64,000 bases of DNA from a bacterium (GTDB lineage: Bacteria; Desulfobacterota; Desulfocorpusculales; Desulfocorpusculum): assembly GCA_037481695.1 (NCBI GenBank), contig JBBFLE010000014.1, positions 1 to 64,000 on the forward strand, in the 5' to 3' direction. This document shows positions 25,141 through 34,680 of the stretch, one piece after another. The notes under the pieces were generated by a model. It had not been told where the DNA came from. It searched no databases and saw only the letters and a program-made list of their open reading frames with translations. A program made the position numbers and the translations under genes. Positions within the stretch are counted from its first letter, which is position 1. Each line of letters opens with the position of its first letter.

Positions 25141-26115
25141 CTAAGCTGGTATCAAGGGTCTGAGCTCCAGAAAGGCTTCCCAGGCCTCCATGAGCGAAGG
25201 GAACCGCCTGCATGGTTCCTGGCACTGCTTTTGGCGCTTGGTCAGGTGACAGGGTTCGCAGGCTTCTTGGCCAAAGGCTATGCGAACCCTCCTGCCCATG
25301 GGAGCCCATACAAACGGGTCACTGGGCCCGAAGAGGGCCAAGGTGGGCACTCCCAGAAAACTAGCCAGGTGAGTCACTCCCGAATCGTTTCCAAGAAACA
25401 ACAGGCTCCTTCTTAACTCAGAGGCCAAAGAGCAAAGACTCGAAGGTCTTAAGATCTCAAGGGGTCTTCTACAGAATTCTTTTAAGGCCTGCACTGCCTC
25501 TTGGTCAGAAGGACCTTCCAATACGCTCCATTTAGCTTCTGGGAAACACTCTGAGATCTTATCCACGAGCCATGTGAATTTTTCAGGGGGCCAGTTCTTT
25601 AAGGCAGAACCGCTTCCGGGATGAACAAGAAAGCTTTCAGACTTTGTTCCCACAAGGGGCCATTCCAAGCCTTGCCAAAGGCTCTGATCCAGTTCCATGT
25701 TCAGGGCCCTGAAGGGCACCCAAGAGGCATGAACCCACTGAGAAGGTAAGGGCCTTGCAGGTAAGATGGTAAGACGCCTCGATATTTTCTCTCTCAGTCC
25801 ATAAGCCAAAGGGCCTTCTGAATCAGATGAGAAAAGGTACACATGGTCGTAATCCCACGGATCTGGCCTGAGCCCTGAACATGACCCCCGTGTGGATTCA
25901 CAAAAGAGTCTGTGCCAACCGGATCCCTCATCCGGGAAGCTTTCCTCCACAACACCCAAGTATCTGAGGAGCTCACCCTGCTGGGCGTGGCCAAGCAAGT
26001 GCAAGGAGCAGTGGGGATGAAGCCTTCTTAGGGCCAAGAGCCATGGAATGGTGAGGATCATGTCCCCCAGCCCACAGACCTTCCTCACCAGGATCCGTTC
26101 TGATGTCGGCCCCAT
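25141..26115 (-). CDS. Glycosyltransferase family 9 (heptosyltransferase-like)
   Basis: A 324-residue GT-B enzyme of the ADP-heptose:LPS heptosyltransferase family. Landmarks are G-L-G-D-M-I-L-T-I-P-W (near 15), H-P-G-S-G-S-A-L-K-N-W-P (near 165) and the nucleotide-sugar site G-N-D-S-G-V-T-H-L-A (near 244) with L-F-G-P-S-D-P. A C-terminal cluster C-E-P-C-H-x14-C is visible. It likely adds a core sugar to lipopolysaccharide on the cytoplasmic face. It lies downstream of a fabG-like gene and converges on mlaA. Confidence 0.85.
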   Translation of the reverse strand: MGPTSERILVRKVCGLGDMILTIPWLLALRRLHPHCSLHLLGHAQQGELLRYLGVVEESFPDEGSGWHRLFCESTRGSCSGLRPDPWDYDHVYLFSSDSEGPLAYGLREKISRRLTILPARPLPSQWVHASWVPFRALNMELDQSLWQGLEWPLVGTKSESFLVHPGSGSALKNWPPEKFTWLVDKISECFPEAKWSVLEGPSDQEAVQALKEFCRRPLEILRPSSLCSLASELRRSLLFLGNDSGVTHLASFLGVPTLALFGPSDPFVWAPMGRRVRIAFGQEACEPCHLTKRQKQCQEPCRRFPSLMEAWEAFLELRPLIPA

Positions 26116-26255
26116 CTTGAGAACTAAAACCTGGAAATGTACCGTCCACCTGCCCAGGCTTTTCTCGCCTGCTGAAATGAAGCAACCAAGCCCTTCTCAC
26201 AAGACAGGCTTTGATGTCCGCTCACGGGTAGGGAAAGGAGTTTCAAGCCGGGCCA

Positions 26256-26999
26256 TTAAATGTACTGGCCTCCTGATACCTGCACACACTCCCCTGTTAT
26301 ATGGCGGGATTTTTCTGAACACAAAAAGGTTACCACCCAGGCCACTTCCTCTGGTTTTCCGGCCCTGCCCAAGGCTATCTCAGCCAGGGCTTGTTGCTTG
26401 AGCTCCTCGGGTACTGTTTCGTACATCTCTGTGAGGATGAAGCCAGGGGCCACTGCATTGACGTTAACGTTAGATTTACCCAGTTCTTTGGCCAGGGCCT
26501 TGGTGAAGCCTATGACCCCAGCCTTGGCCGCAGAATAATTGGTCTGGCCGAATTTTCCCCTCATTCCGTTTATGGATGTGATATTGACTATCTTGCCGTA
26601 TTTCTGTTCCCGGAAGATGGGAGCCACTGCCCTGCAGTAGTTAAAAGTACCTTTAAGGTCTATGTTTATGACCGCATCCCATTGTTCCTCGGTCATTTTC
26701 CAGATGACTCCGTCCCAGTTGATACCAGCGTTGTTGACCAGTATCTCCAGGGAGCCGAACTCCTCCAGTACCTTCTCAACCATGCGCTGGGCATCCTGGA
26801 AACTAGAGACATCCGCCTGAACAGCCAGAGCCTTACGTCCCATCCTCTGGATCTCATCCACCACATGCTGGGCCTCTGTGGCTGACTTGCGGTAGTTGAG
26901 GGCCACATTGGCGCCGTTGGCTGCCAGATCCAGACATATGGCGGTTCCTATGCCCCGACTGCCGCCGGTGACTATGGCATTTTTCCCTTCCAGTAGCAT
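26256..26999 (-). CDS. fabG: 3-oxoacyl-ACP / acetoacetyl-CoA reductase (SDR)
   Basis: A 247-residue classical short-chain dehydrogenase using NAD(P)H. The cofactor loop is T-G-G-S-R-G-I-G (near 12), N-N-A-G follows, and the catalytic set is S (in N-I-T-S-I-N), Y-S-A-A-K (near 151). The G-K-F-G-Q-T-N-Y context and length are typical of FabG and PhaB. Start 26999 has GGGAGGAG upstream; a longer frame runs to 27038. No acyl carrier protein or condensing enzyme is nearby, so an acetoacetyl-CoA reductase role is equally possible. Confidence 0.85.
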   Translation of the reverse strand: MLLEGKNAIVTGGSRGIGTAICLDLAANGANVALNYRKSATEAQHVVDEIQRMGRKALAVQADVSSFQDAQRMVEKVLEEFGSLEILVNNAGINWDGVIWKMTEEQWDAVINIDLKGTFNYCRAVAPIFREQKYGKIVNITSINGMRGKFGQTNYSAAKAGVIGFTKALAKELGKSNVNVNAVAPGFILTEMYETVPEELKQQALAEIALGRAGKPEEVAWVVTFLCSEKSRHITGECVQVSGGQYI

Positions 27000-27148
27000 G
27001 AGCGCTCCTCCCAGTGCCTGATTGGCTGCTAAGCCCACAGCATTCTACCCGGACCTGGAAGGGGTGTCAAATCCAGTGAAATGCCAGTCATTCCCCTGGT
27101 CTCACAAGATCATGGCTCGAGGTTTTACTCCTTGGCCAAGATCCCTCT

Positions 27149-27724
27149 CTAGCGGAACATCTTTTCTTCCAATCTTAGGCTCCAGCCCGATCCCCTGGGA
27201 TCGACTTGGATCTGCCGGCTGTAGGATCCCACGACCCTCTCCCCGAATTTGGTATCCACGTAAGCAGTGGCCATTATGTCATGAGTTCCCACGTCCAGAT
27301 CCAGGGGCACAATTCCCCCAGGCTCCACCCACAGGGGTTCTGTGGAGTCATCAACATAAACCTTGAGCCTCCATCCTGTGTGATTCACCAGCTCGCCTCT
27401 GGTTGGATCCACTGTCGCCCCGTACCTGGAGAACTGTGAAGCCTGGCCTGTGGGGGCAGCTCCAGGTGGATACGGGGATCTGGCCGCTGCCTGGGCTTTT
27501 CTGCTCTCGTCTATGGCTACCCCTGTCAGGGCCCCTGCCAGGGCTCCTGCACCTGCTCCTGCGGCAGCTCCTGCAGCCGTGCCTGTGAGCCCATATCCCA
27601 AGAGGGCGCCTCCTGCAGCTCCTATGCCAGTGCTGGCCGGCACAGTGCTGTCATAGGTGGCGCATCCCCAGCTCAGGGTTAGGGCGGACAACACGATCAC
27701 AGCCAGTGTTTTTATTCCCTTCAT
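27149..27724 (-). CDS. Glycine-zipper lipoprotein
   Basis: A 191-residue predicted lipoprotein. The signal peptide ends in L-S-W-G-C, giving a lipidated Cys at residue 21. Residues ~30-70 are a Gly/Ala-rich glycine zipper (repeated G-A-A-G/G-A-G-A), a hydrophobic module that inserts in or packs against membranes. The C-terminal ~90 residues form a beta-rich domain (D-V-G-T-H-D-I-M-A-T-A-Y-V) that looks extracytoplasmic. GGGAGG lies before the start. Function unknown; slime- or Pcp-like outer-membrane roles are possible. Confidence 0.75.
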   Translation of the reverse strand: MKGIKTLAVIVLSALTLSWGCATYDSTVPASTGIGAAGGALLGYGLTGTAAGAAAGAGAGALAGALTGVAIDESRKAQAAARSPYPPGAAPTGQASQFSRYGATVDPTRGELVNHTGWRLKVYVDDSTEPLWVEPGGIVPLDLDVGTHDIMATAYVDTKFGERVVGSYSRQIQVDPRGSGWSLRLEEKMFR

Positions 27725-27932
27725 GGTGAACCTCCCATCTGAAACTCTTTACCCATAGAGACGCCTTCCAGTGACTCAAAGATTACATGTAAGCCTTTAA
27801 CCCAGGAGATTGCCACGGATCCGTGAGCTTGGGGGCCAGCCCCCCTCCTTCGGCAATCCTCAATGGTGCGAGATAAGAGTCTTCTTGCCCCTGGCCTTCC
27901 AGCATGATATAAGGCCCAGGAGGATGGAAGAT

Positions 27933-28301
27933 ATGGGAGTAAAGGTTCAGTTTTGGCTGGAGCAGGAGGGCGAACTCATCCTGGGGAAGGGACGCAAGGA
28001 GCTTCTTTCCCTTATGGTGGAGTTGGGCTCTCTTCGCAAGGCGGCCAGTCGGCTGGGCATGTCCTACAGGGCTGCCTGGGGCAAAATACGAGAAACGGAA
28101 AAACTCCTGGGCTGGCGGCTTGTGGAGAGCTGCAAGGGTTCCCGAAGGCTCACTTTGACCCCAGAGGGAGCCCAACTCCTGGAGCGATTTCAACTCTTCG
28201 AGCAGGAGGCCACCTGGGAGGTGCAAAGGATCTTTCGCAAGCACTTCCCCCAAGCCGATACTGATACCTCTGCCCAACTAAGCACCCCTGAAGGTCATTA
28301 A
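27933..28301 (+). CDS. ModE N-terminal-like HTH regulator, no molybdate domain
   Basis: A 122-residue winged-helix protein. The segment G-S-L-R-K-A-A-S-R-L-G-M-S-Y-R-A-A-W-G-K-I (near 34-54) is the LysR-type/ModE helix-turn-helix, and L-T-P-E-G-A follows in the wing. Full ModE carries C-terminal Mop domains that sense molybdate; these are missing here. Start 27933 has GGAGG 9 nt upstream, while the nearby ATG 27924 would leave no spacing. No mod transport genes are adjacent. Confidence 0.75.
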   Translation: MGVKVQFWLEQEGELILGKGRKELLSLMVELGSLRKAASRLGMSYRAAWGKIRETEKLLGWRLVESCKGSRRLTLTPEGAQLLERFQLFEQEATWEVQRIFRKHFPQADTDTSAQLSTPEGH

Positions 28302-28397
28302 GCCAAACATGGGAATCAGCTCATCAAATGGCCTTGCCATCTAGGCCAGATCACGCCTTGTGATGAAAGAATGGGGCCCAGGCAGTGTTTGGGTGCT

Positions 28398-29150
28398 TTA
28401 CCTGGTAAACCAGATGAAGAATTCCCGGTTTCCCTTGGGACCCAGCAATGGTGAGGCAAAAGGCTCGGAGGGGCTCAGCCCAAGATAGAGGCCTGCAGCC
28501 TCTATCTCCTTCAGGACTCTCTCATGCAGCTTCTCATCTCTTACAACTCCGCCTTTGCCCACCTCCTTCTTGCCCACTTCAAACTGCGGTTTCACCAGGG
28601 CCAGGATTCCCTTTGCCCGGGCCTTTAGCAGGCCAACCACTGTTGGCAGCACCAGCCGAAGGCTTATGAAGGAAACATCAATGGTGGCCATGTCTGGCAG
28701 TTCTGGCAAATCCCCGGGAGTCAGGTACCTGATGTTGCATCTCTCCAGGAGCACGACTCTGGGGTCCTGCCTCAGGCTGGCATCCAGTTGGCCATGTCCA
28801 ACGTCAACGGCCAGGACTTTTCTGGCCCCCCTTTGGAGAAGACAGTGTGTGAATCCTCCTGTGGAAGCCCCAACATCAAGTATGCAGGTACCCTCCACCT
28901 GGATGCTGAAATGCTCCAGGGCGGCTTCTAGCTTGATCCCCCCACGGCTCACATAGGGCATGGGACGAACCACCCTGATCTGCGCAGTGGTAGAGACCGC
29001 TTGACCCGCCTTGGTACAGGTAAGTCCATCCACCTGCACCTCTCCGGCCATTATCAAGGCCTGGGCCTTCTGGCGTGACTCTGCGAGCCCTCTGTCTACC
29101 AGGAGAAGATCCAGCCGCTCTTTGCTTTGTTTGACCCCCTTTCTCACCAT
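28398..29150 (-). CDS. tlyA: TlyA-family rRNA methyltransferase/hemolysin-like protein
   Basis: A 250-residue protein with an N-terminal S4 RNA-binding domain (R-L-D-L-L-L-V-D-R-G-L-A-E-S, near 11-24) and an FtsJ-like methylase domain starting at D-V-G-A-S-T-G-G-F-T (near 86). TlyA enzymes 2'-O-methylate rRNA. It is last in an xseB-ispA-dxs-tlyA operon, an order I know from this group. The frame continues to 29342 but that stretch encodes a hydrophobic segment foreign to TlyA; I use ATG 29150 on family length, although its ribosome-binding site is weak. Confidence 0.85.
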   Translation of the reverse strand: MVRKGVKQSKERLDLLLVDRGLAESRQKAQALIMAGEVQVDGLTCTKAGQAVSTTAQIRVVRPMPYVSRGGIKLEAALEHFSIQVEGTCILDVGASTGGFTHCLLQRGARKVLAVDVGHGQLDASLRQDPRVVLLERCNIRYLTPGDLPELPDMATIDVSFISLRLVLPTVVGLLKARAKGILALVKPQFEVGKKEVGKGGVVRDEKLHERVLKEIEAAGLYLGLSPSEPFASPLLGPKGNREFFIWFTR

Positions 29151-29345
29151 GACCTGGAAAACAAAGTCTTCATTTATACCAGTCATGAAGCATGCGGGCC
29201 AGTCCCTTGGACTGGCTGCAGGAGTTGGAAAGAGGCTTGGCTCCTGGGTCGGAATCTGGCTTAGGAGCCACAATGCAATGACAAAGAGGAACAAGCCCCA
29301 CCTTGTGGCCATGGCAGGCCTGAACTTGGGATTCCAAACCAAAAC

Positions 29346-31271
29346 TCAGCCAGCAAAACCCTTTTTTTGAATGGCCACCAAAGCGGGTCTCTCTAGCCAC
29401 TGCAGGGCTGCCAGGGCAATGGAGGCTGCATCCAGGCCGTGGCGCAGCCTGAGCTCTTCCTGAGTCCCATGCTCCACAAACAGATCCTGGATACCAATCC
29501 TCTTGACCCTTACCTGATGGATCCCCACCTCACATTCTTGAAGCATCTCCAGCACGGCGCTTCCAAAGCCGCCCGCCAGAACATTCTCCTCCACTGTTAT
29601 CACTCTGCCTGTTCTCAATGCCAGAGGCACTATCTTCTCCCTGTCCAGTGGCTTGACAAACCTGGCATTCACCAAGGCGGGGCTCAACCCGTGCTCCATC
29701 AGTATACGGGAGGCTTCCAATGCCGGCTGAACACAGGCTCCCACAGCCAGAATCAAGACATCATCTCCCTCGCACAGGATTTCACACTGCCCTAGGGGCA
29801 AAGGCTCGATGGCCCCCTTGTAAAGTTCCACTCCCAGGCCTGGTCCTCTGGGATATCTTACTGCACAGGGTTTACCCAGGTTCACTGCGGTTACCAGCAT
29901 GCGCTGCAGCTCCGCCTCGTCCTTGGGTGCCATGAGAACCATGTTGGGGATGTGTCTCAGATAAGACAGATCAAAAAGACCGTGATGAGTGGGGCCGTCT
30001 TCACCAACTATGCCACCTCTGTCCAAAGCGAAGGTCACAGGTAATTCCTGAAGACAAACATCGTGAACCACTTGGTCGTAAGCTCTTTGGAGAAAAGTGG
30101 AGTAAATGGCCACCACTGGCCGCATTCCCTGGGTGGCAAATCCTGCGGCCAAGGTAACCGCATGCTGTTCAGCTATGCCCACATCGTAGAAGCGCTCGGG
30201 GTAAAGTCTGGCAAACTCCTCCAGGCCTGTGCCTTGAGGCATGGCCGCTGTGATGGCCACTATCCTGGGATCCTCGGCAGCCATTTGAACCATGGTTCTG
30301 CCGAAAACCGAAGTGTAACTAACCCTGGAGTCCTTGTGGATCTGTTTGCCGGTTTGCTGGTCAAAGGGCCCTATGCCATGGAATTTTGTGGGCTCTTGCT
30401 CGGCCGGTGCATAACCCTTGCCTTTCTTGGTCACCACATGAACCAGTATAGGACCTGAGAGTTGCTTGACGTTTCGCAGGGTCTCTATCAACAAACGCAA
30501 GCGGTGCCCGTCCAGGGGGCCAACGTACTTCAAGCCCAGCTCCTCGAAGAGGATCCCGGGAGTGATCATGCCTTTGGCAAATTCCTCCCACTTCTTGACT
30601 ATTCGGCTCACAGGTTCCCCAATACCCGGCAAGGTGCGTATAAATCCCTTCATATCCTCGCGCAAGCGGGTGAAGAGTTGCCCTGTCAAGATCCTGTTGA
30701 GATATGAGGACAATGCCCCCACATTGGAAGAGATGGACATTTCGTTGTCATTGAGAATGACTATGAGGTCCCTGTCCAGAGTTCCCAGGTGATTGAGCGC
30801 CTCGAAAGCCATTCCTGCTGTGAGAGAGCCGTCTCCTATGACTGCTATGACCTTCTGCGCACGGCCCTGCCGTGAGAGGGCCTCTGCCATGCCCAGGGCA
30901 GCAGAAATTGAGGTGCTGCTATGCCCTACGTCGAAGGTGTCATAGGGGCTTTCCTGTCTCTTGGGGAAACCGCTTAGGCCGCCCAGTTTCCTCAGGGTGT
31001 GAAAGGCTTCCCTTCGGCCCGTGAGAAGTTTGTGGGCATAGCTCTGATGTCCCACATCCCACACGATGAGATCCCTGGGGGTGTCGAAAACAAAATGCAG
31101 GGCAATGGTCAGTTCCACCACCCCTAGGCTGGAAGCCAGGTGCCCTCCATTTCTGGCCACCGTGGAAATTATTTCCTGACGCAGCTCCTCGGCCAGAAGC
31201 TTGAGTTCCGTGATGCCCATGCTCCGGATCTGGGAAGGATCCCTGATCCCGGCCAGCAGACCGCCATTCAT
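29346..31271 (-). CDS. dxs: 1-deoxy-D-xylulose-5-phosphate synthase
   Basis: A 641-residue thiamine-diphosphate enzyme that condenses pyruvate and glyceraldehyde 3-phosphate, the first step of the MEP isoprenoid pathway. Visible features are G-H-Q-S-Y-A-H-K, the ThDP motif [10 protein letters not shown] and the transketolase-like [15 protein letters not shown]. Full length. It starts 22 bases after ispA stops. Confidence 0.95.
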   Translation of the reverse strand: MNGGLLAGIRDPSQIRSMGITELKLLAEELRQEIISTVARNGGHLASSLGVVELTIALHFVFDTPRDLIVWDVGHQSYAHKLLTGRREAFHTLRKLGGLSGFPKRQESPYDTFDVGHSSTSISAALGMAEALSRQGRAQKVIAVIGDGSLTAGMAFEALNHLGTLDRDLIVILNDNEMSISSNVGALSSYLNRILTGQLFTRLREDMKGFIRTLPGIGEPVSRIVKKWEEFAKGMITPGILFEELGLKYVGPLDGHRLRLLIETLRNVKQLSGPILVHVVTKKGKGYAPAEQEPTKFHGIGPFDQQTGKQIHKDSRVSYTSVFGRTMVQMAAEDPRIVAITAAMPQGTGLEEFARLYPERFYDVGIAEQHAVTLAAGFATQGMRPVVAIYSTFLQRAYDQVVHDVCLQELPVTFALDRGGIVGEDGPTHHGLFDLSYLRHIPNMVLMAPKDEAELQRMLVTAVNLGKPCAVRYPRGPGLGVELYKGAIEPLPLGQCEILCEGDDVLILAVGACVQPALEASRILMEHGLSPALVNARFVKPLDREKIVPLALRTGRVITVEENVLAGGFGSAVLEMLQECEVGIHQVRVKRIGIQDLFVEHGTQEELRLRHGLDAASIALAALQWLERPALVAIQKKGFAG

Positions 31272-31293
31272 TACTCTTCTGTTCCTCGTCCCC

Positions 31294-32184
31294 TCAATGT
31301 TCTCTGCGGGCTACATAAAGAGCTATTCCCCGCAATGGTTCAGCCTCAGATCCGAATACAGCCAGGGCTTCCACAGCCTGCCACACCAAAGAATTCAGTT
31401 TTGCCCTGCTTTGTTCAACTCCAAAGAGGCTCGGATAGGTAGCCTTTCCCCGTGCCTTGTCTGTCTTGACCGCCTTGCCCAACTTGGCCGGATCACCTTC
31501 CTCGTTCAAAAGATCATCCCTGATCTGAAAAGCCAAGCCAAGGGCTTCACCATACCTTCCAAGCCCCTCCAAGAGTTCAGCGGAGGCCCCGGCCAGGATT
31601 CCACCTGTGCATACCGATGCCCTGATGAGGGCTCCTGTCTTCCTAGTATGTATAAAAGCCAGGGTTTCGGCATCCACTGCCTTTGCCTCGCTCAATATGT
31701 CTGCAGCCTGGCCTCCCACCATTCCACAGACACCTGCTGCAGAGGCCAACTCCAGGGTGGCCTTGATGACCCGAAGAGGCTCCAGGTCTTTTTCCAGGGC
31801 CTCCTGGGCTATGAGACGGAATGCCTCTGTGAGCAGGCCGTCTCCTGCCAACAGGGCCATGGCTTCTCCAAAGACCATATGGTTGGTGGGTTTGCCTCTT
31901 CTTAGTTCGTCGTCGTCCATGGAGGGCAAGTCGTCATGGATGAGGGAATAGGTGTGAATCATCTCCAGGGCGCAGGCGAAACCCAAAAACATCTGGGGAT
32001 TTCCTCCGCAGGCCTCAACTGAGGCCAGATGCAAGATGGGTCTTATCCGCTTGCCTCCGGCCAGCAGGGAATAGCGCATGGCCTCCTGTAGCAGAGTGGC
32101 CGGCCCATTCTGAGGGGAGATGCAACCCCGAAGCGCCTCTTCTATCAATATCTTCTTGGCCTTCAGATACGAGTTTATGTCCAT
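31294..32184 (-). CDS. ispA: Polyprenyl (farnesyl/geranylgeranyl) diphosphate synthase
   Basis: A 296-residue trans-prenyl diphosphate synthase. The first Asp-rich motif is D-D-L-P-S-M-D-D-D (near 85) and the second is [10 protein letters not shown] (near 224). The substrate is isopentenyl diphosphate plus an allylic diphosphate. The product length cannot be read with certainty. It sits between xseB and dxs, so it receives MEP-pathway products and would supply prenyl chains for quinones and for the UbiA homologue. Confidence 0.92.
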   Translation of the reverse strand: MDINSYLKAKKILIEEALRGCISPQNGPATLLQEAMRYSLLAGGKRIRPILHLASVEACGGNPQMFLGFACALEMIHTYSLIHDDLPSMDDDELRRGKPTNHMVFGEAMALLAGDGLLTEAFRLIAQEALEKDLEPLRVIKATLELASAAGVCGMVGGQAADILSEAKAVDAETLAFIHTRKTGALIRASVCTGGILAGASAELLEGLGRYGEALGLAFQIRDDLLNEEGDPAKLGKAVKTDKARGKATYPSLFGVEQSRAKLNSLVWQAVEALAVFGSEAEPLRGIALYVARREH

Positions 32185-32192
32185 GTGCTAGC

Positions 32193-32432
32193 TCATGCGC
32201 CAGATTGGGAAGGCTCTTCAAAAGGGCGAAGCTGAAGCTGACCGGCCTGATCTCTTATGAGAGTTTCAACTCTTCTTTCCACCTCGTCCAACCTCTTGCT
32301 GCATACGGAAACCAAAGATACACCCTTCTCAAAAAGGGCCAAAGCCTCCTCCAGGGGCTTTTCCCCTCTCTCCAGAACCTGCACTATGTTTCTGAGTTCC
32401 TCGAGGGCCTGTTCGAAGTTCACCTCCTCCAT
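32193..32432 (-). CDS. xseB: Exonuclease VII small subunit
   Basis: A 79-residue helical protein matching XseB: the core F-E-Q-A-L-E-E-L-R-N-I-V...L-E-R-G-E-K-P-L-E-E-A-L-A-L-F-E-x-G is diagnostic. It pairs with XseA to degrade single-stranded DNA; xseA is not in this window. ATG 32432 is chosen because AGGGGG lies 7 nt upstream and the longer TTG frame adds nothing. First gene of the xseB-ispA-dxs-tlyA operon. Confidence 0.9.
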   Translation of the reverse strand: MEEVNFEQALEELRNIVQVLERGEKPLEEALALFEKGVSLVSVCSKRLDEVERRVETLIRDQAGQLQLRPFEEPSQSGA

Positions 32433-32465
32433 CACATCCCCCTGGGCCAAAACCGTTTTTTTTCA

Positions 32466-32493
32466 AGTCTAGCCTTTTTTTGGTGAATGTCAA
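32466..32493 (-). promoter_or_regulatory. Promoter of the xseB-ispA-dxs operon
   Basis: On the minus strand TTGACA (32493-32488) is followed after 16 bases by TAGACT (32471-32466). The transcript would begin near 32459, about 27 nt before xseB. Confidence 0.6.
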
Positions 32494-32545
32494 TGAATTG
32501 AAAAGAGGCTGCCTTCCAACCGTAAATGGCCTCCCGAGTGAACTC

Positions 32546-32575
32546 TTGACACTGTCTTCCTAGGGGAACTATTTT
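32546..32575 (+). promoter_or_regulatory. Promoter of the zinc-dehydrogenase locus
   Basis: TTGACA (32546-32551) and TATTTT (32570-32575) are 18 bases apart. The start site near 32582 would leave the ATG at 32584 almost leaderless, which favours the downstream GTG 32608 with its ribosome-binding site. Confidence 0.6.
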
Positions 32576-32607
32576 GGCTTGAAATGTCCAGGGGGAGGAA
32601 ACAGAGG

Positions 32608-33603
32608 GTGAAGGCTGCGGTGATGGGGTCTGGTGGCAGGTTGGAGGTGATTTCGGTTCCAGCACCAATTCCTGGGCCCCATGATATGCTCATAAGGACC
32701 ATCTGTACAGGAGTTTGTGGAAGTGACCTTTACAAGATTAGAAACAGTACTGTGCCCCCTGGCAGCGTGTTGGGTCATGAGATAGTGGGGGTGGTGCAAG
32801 AGGTTCCATCTGGTTTCAAGGAGCAGTTTCCCCCTGGGAGCAGGGTCACTGTTTCCAATCACGTGCCCTGCGGGGTTTGTGCACGCTGTCTGAGGGGTAG
32901 GATCTCCAGCTGCGAGACCTTCAGGTCCACCAATGTGATACCTGGGGGGTTTGCCGAGCAGATAGTGGTTCCAAGTTCTCATCTGCCCCAAGGGGTGATG
33001 AGCTTCTCGGATTCTCTAAGCGATAGCCAGGCCCTCCTAGCCGAACCCCTGGGGTGTTGCCTCAGGGCCATGGAGAGGTGGCAGCCCCATGGAGGCTCCA
33101 GGGTGATGCTGATCGGGCTGGGGCCCATGGGTGTGTTGATGAGCCTGGTCCTGGCCAGGGCAGGACTTGAGGTACTGGGGGTGGATCTCCTGGAAGAGAG
33201 AAGGAGGCTGGCAAGCCAAAAGGGCTGTTGGCGTACCTGTAAGCCTGAGGATGCTATGAAACATAAAAAGTTCCAGGGGGTCGTGCTCACTGCGTGCAAT
33301 GAGCCTGCATTGGAGTTGGCAGTCCAGGCCGTGGAGCCTGGCGGATGGGTTGGTCTCTTTGCTGGCCCCAGCCGGGGGGAAGCCTTGCAAGTCAAACTTC
33401 AGGAACTATATAGACAAGAGGTGGATCTTTTGCCTTCGTACTCCACCGGGCCCAAGCACATGCGTGAGGCCCTCTCCCTTTTGGAGGCCGGGGCCTTGGA
33501 TGTGGAGGGCCTCATCACCCATGAGCTCCCCATCGAGGAGATACAGCGGGCGGTTGAACTGGCCGAATCCAAGGTGGGCTTGAAGACCATTCTGAGGTTT
33601 TGA
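32608..33603 (+). CDS. Zinc-dependent alcohol dehydrogenase (MDR family)
   Basis: A 331-residue medium-chain dehydrogenase/reductase. Catalytic zinc ligands are visible in V-C-G-S-D and G-H-E-I-V-G, and the structural zinc set in C-G-V-C-A-R-C-L-R-G-R-I-S-S-C. The NAD(P) loop reads G-L-G-P-M-G. GTG start 32608 is preferred: GGGGGAGG (32591-32598) is spaced correctly and the product begins like other MDR proteins (V-K-A-A-V-M-G). It is followed 3 bases later by a second MDR gene, probably acting on related alcohols or hydroxyacyl compounds. Confidence 0.88.
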   Translation: MKAAVMGSGGRLEVISVPAPIPGPHDMLIRTICTGVCGSDLYKIRNSTVPPGSVLGHEIVGVVQEVPSGFKEQFPPGSRVTVSNHVPCGVCARCLRGRISSCETFRSTNVIPGGFAEQIVVPSSHLPQGVMSFSDSLSDSQALLAEPLGCCLRAMERWQPHGGSRVMLIGLGPMGVLMSLVLARAGLEVLGVDLLEERRRLASQKGCWRTCKPEDAMKHKKFQGVVLTACNEPALELAVQAVEPGGWVGLFAGPSRGEALQVKLQELYRQEVDLLPSYSTGPKHMREALSLLEAGALDVEGLITHELPIEEIQRAVELAESKVGLKTILRF

Positions 33604-33606
33604 GGC

Positions 33607-34680
33607 ATGCCAGAGACCCCCAAGATCATGAAAACAGCCCTGATTTGGGGGGCCAGGGATCTCAGAATGGCCCAGGTGCCGATACCAGAGCCGGGCCCTG
33701 GGGAGGTTCTTGTGAGGGTCAAAGTTGCCCTTACCTGCGGCACTGATCTCAAGACCCTCAAGCGGGGATCCCACAGGATGATCCCCAGCCTGCCCTCTGC
33801 CTTTGGGCATGAGTTTTCGGGAGTCGTGGAAAAGATCGGCCAAGGGGTGGATGGCTTTTACCCTGGCCAGGCAGTGGTGGCTGCCAATTCAGCGCCTTGC
33901 GGCAGGTGTGATTATTGCAAGGCCGGAAGGGCCAACCTCTGCGATGATCTGGAGTTTCTAAACGGGGCATATGCAGAGTTCATAAAGATTCCAGCCTCCA
34001 TCGTGCGTTGTAACCTCCATGTACTGCCAGATTCCCTAGATCCGATCCAAGCAGCTCTCACAGAGCCTCTGGCCTGCGTTCTGCATGGAACAGAGAGATC
34101 AGGAATAGAGATGGGACAGAGTGTTTGCGTCATGGGCATGGGCCCCATCGGACTGATGTTCGTGGCCCTAGCTGCGCAAAAAGGGGCTTCTGTTATAGCA
34201 GTGGGGAGAAACCCTCTGAAACTCCAGAAGGCAATGAAGCTGGGGGCCGCCCACAAGGTGGAGATGGGTCCCCTGGAAAGCCTCCAGAGCAGAATCAGGC
34301 GGCTGACTCCGGGTGGGAAAGGGCCTGATGTGGTCATAGAGGCGGTGGGTCTGCCTCAGGTGTGGGAGATGGCCTTAAACTTGGTCAAAAAAGGGGGATT
34401 GGTAAACCTCTTCGGGGGATGTGCCAGGGGCACAGTGGCCAAAGTGGATGCCCATCTTCTTCACTATGAAGAAAAATCCGTCATAAGCGTGTTTCATCAC
34501 ACCCCTCATTTTGTGGCCACTGCCTTGAGGCTTCTGGCCTCCCAAGTCATTCGGGCAGAAGACTTGGTGACCCATGAGCTGCCCCTGGAAGAACTTCCCA
34601 AGGCCTTCGGGCTCATGGAACAAGGAAGAGCAATCAAGGTCGCCATACGGCCGGAAAGAGAAGGATTCCAAGGGAGATGA
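33607..34680 (+). CDS. Second zinc-dependent dehydrogenase (MDR family)
   Basis: A 357-residue MDR enzyme, L-threonine/sorbitol-dehydrogenase-like. It shows L-T-C-G-T-D, G-H-E-F-S-G-V-V, the structural zinc set C-G-R-C-D-Y-C-x6-C and the cofactor loop M-G-M-G-P-I-G-L. It follows the first MDR gene by 3 bases and overlaps the acyl-CoA synthetase gene by four (ATGA), so the three are coupled. The two MDR proteins are clearly diverged. Substrate unknown. Confidence 0.87.
   Translation: MPETPKIMKTALIWGARDLRMAQVPIPEPGPGEVLVRVKVALTCGTDLKTLKRGSHRMIPSLPSAFGHEFSGVVEKIGQGVDGFYPGQAVVAANSAPCGRCDYCKAGRANLCDDLEFLNGAYAEFIKIPASIVRCNLHVLPDSLDPIQAALTEPLACVLHGTERSGIEMGQSVCVMGMGPIGLMFVALAAQKGASVIAVGRNPLKLQKAMKLGAAHKVEMGPLESLQSRIRRLTPGGKGPDVVIEAVGLPQVWEMALNLVKKGGLVNLFGGCARGTVAKVDAHLLHYEEKSVISVFHHTPHFVATALRLLASQVIRAEDLVTHELPLEELPKAFGLMEQGRAIKVAIRPEREGFQGR

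Noticed and set aside
29151-29342. N-terminal extension of TlyA containing a hydrophobic segment
   Set aside because: The S4 domain of TlyA normally starts within the first ~10 residues. The extension has no family similarity and the shorter ATG gives the expected length.
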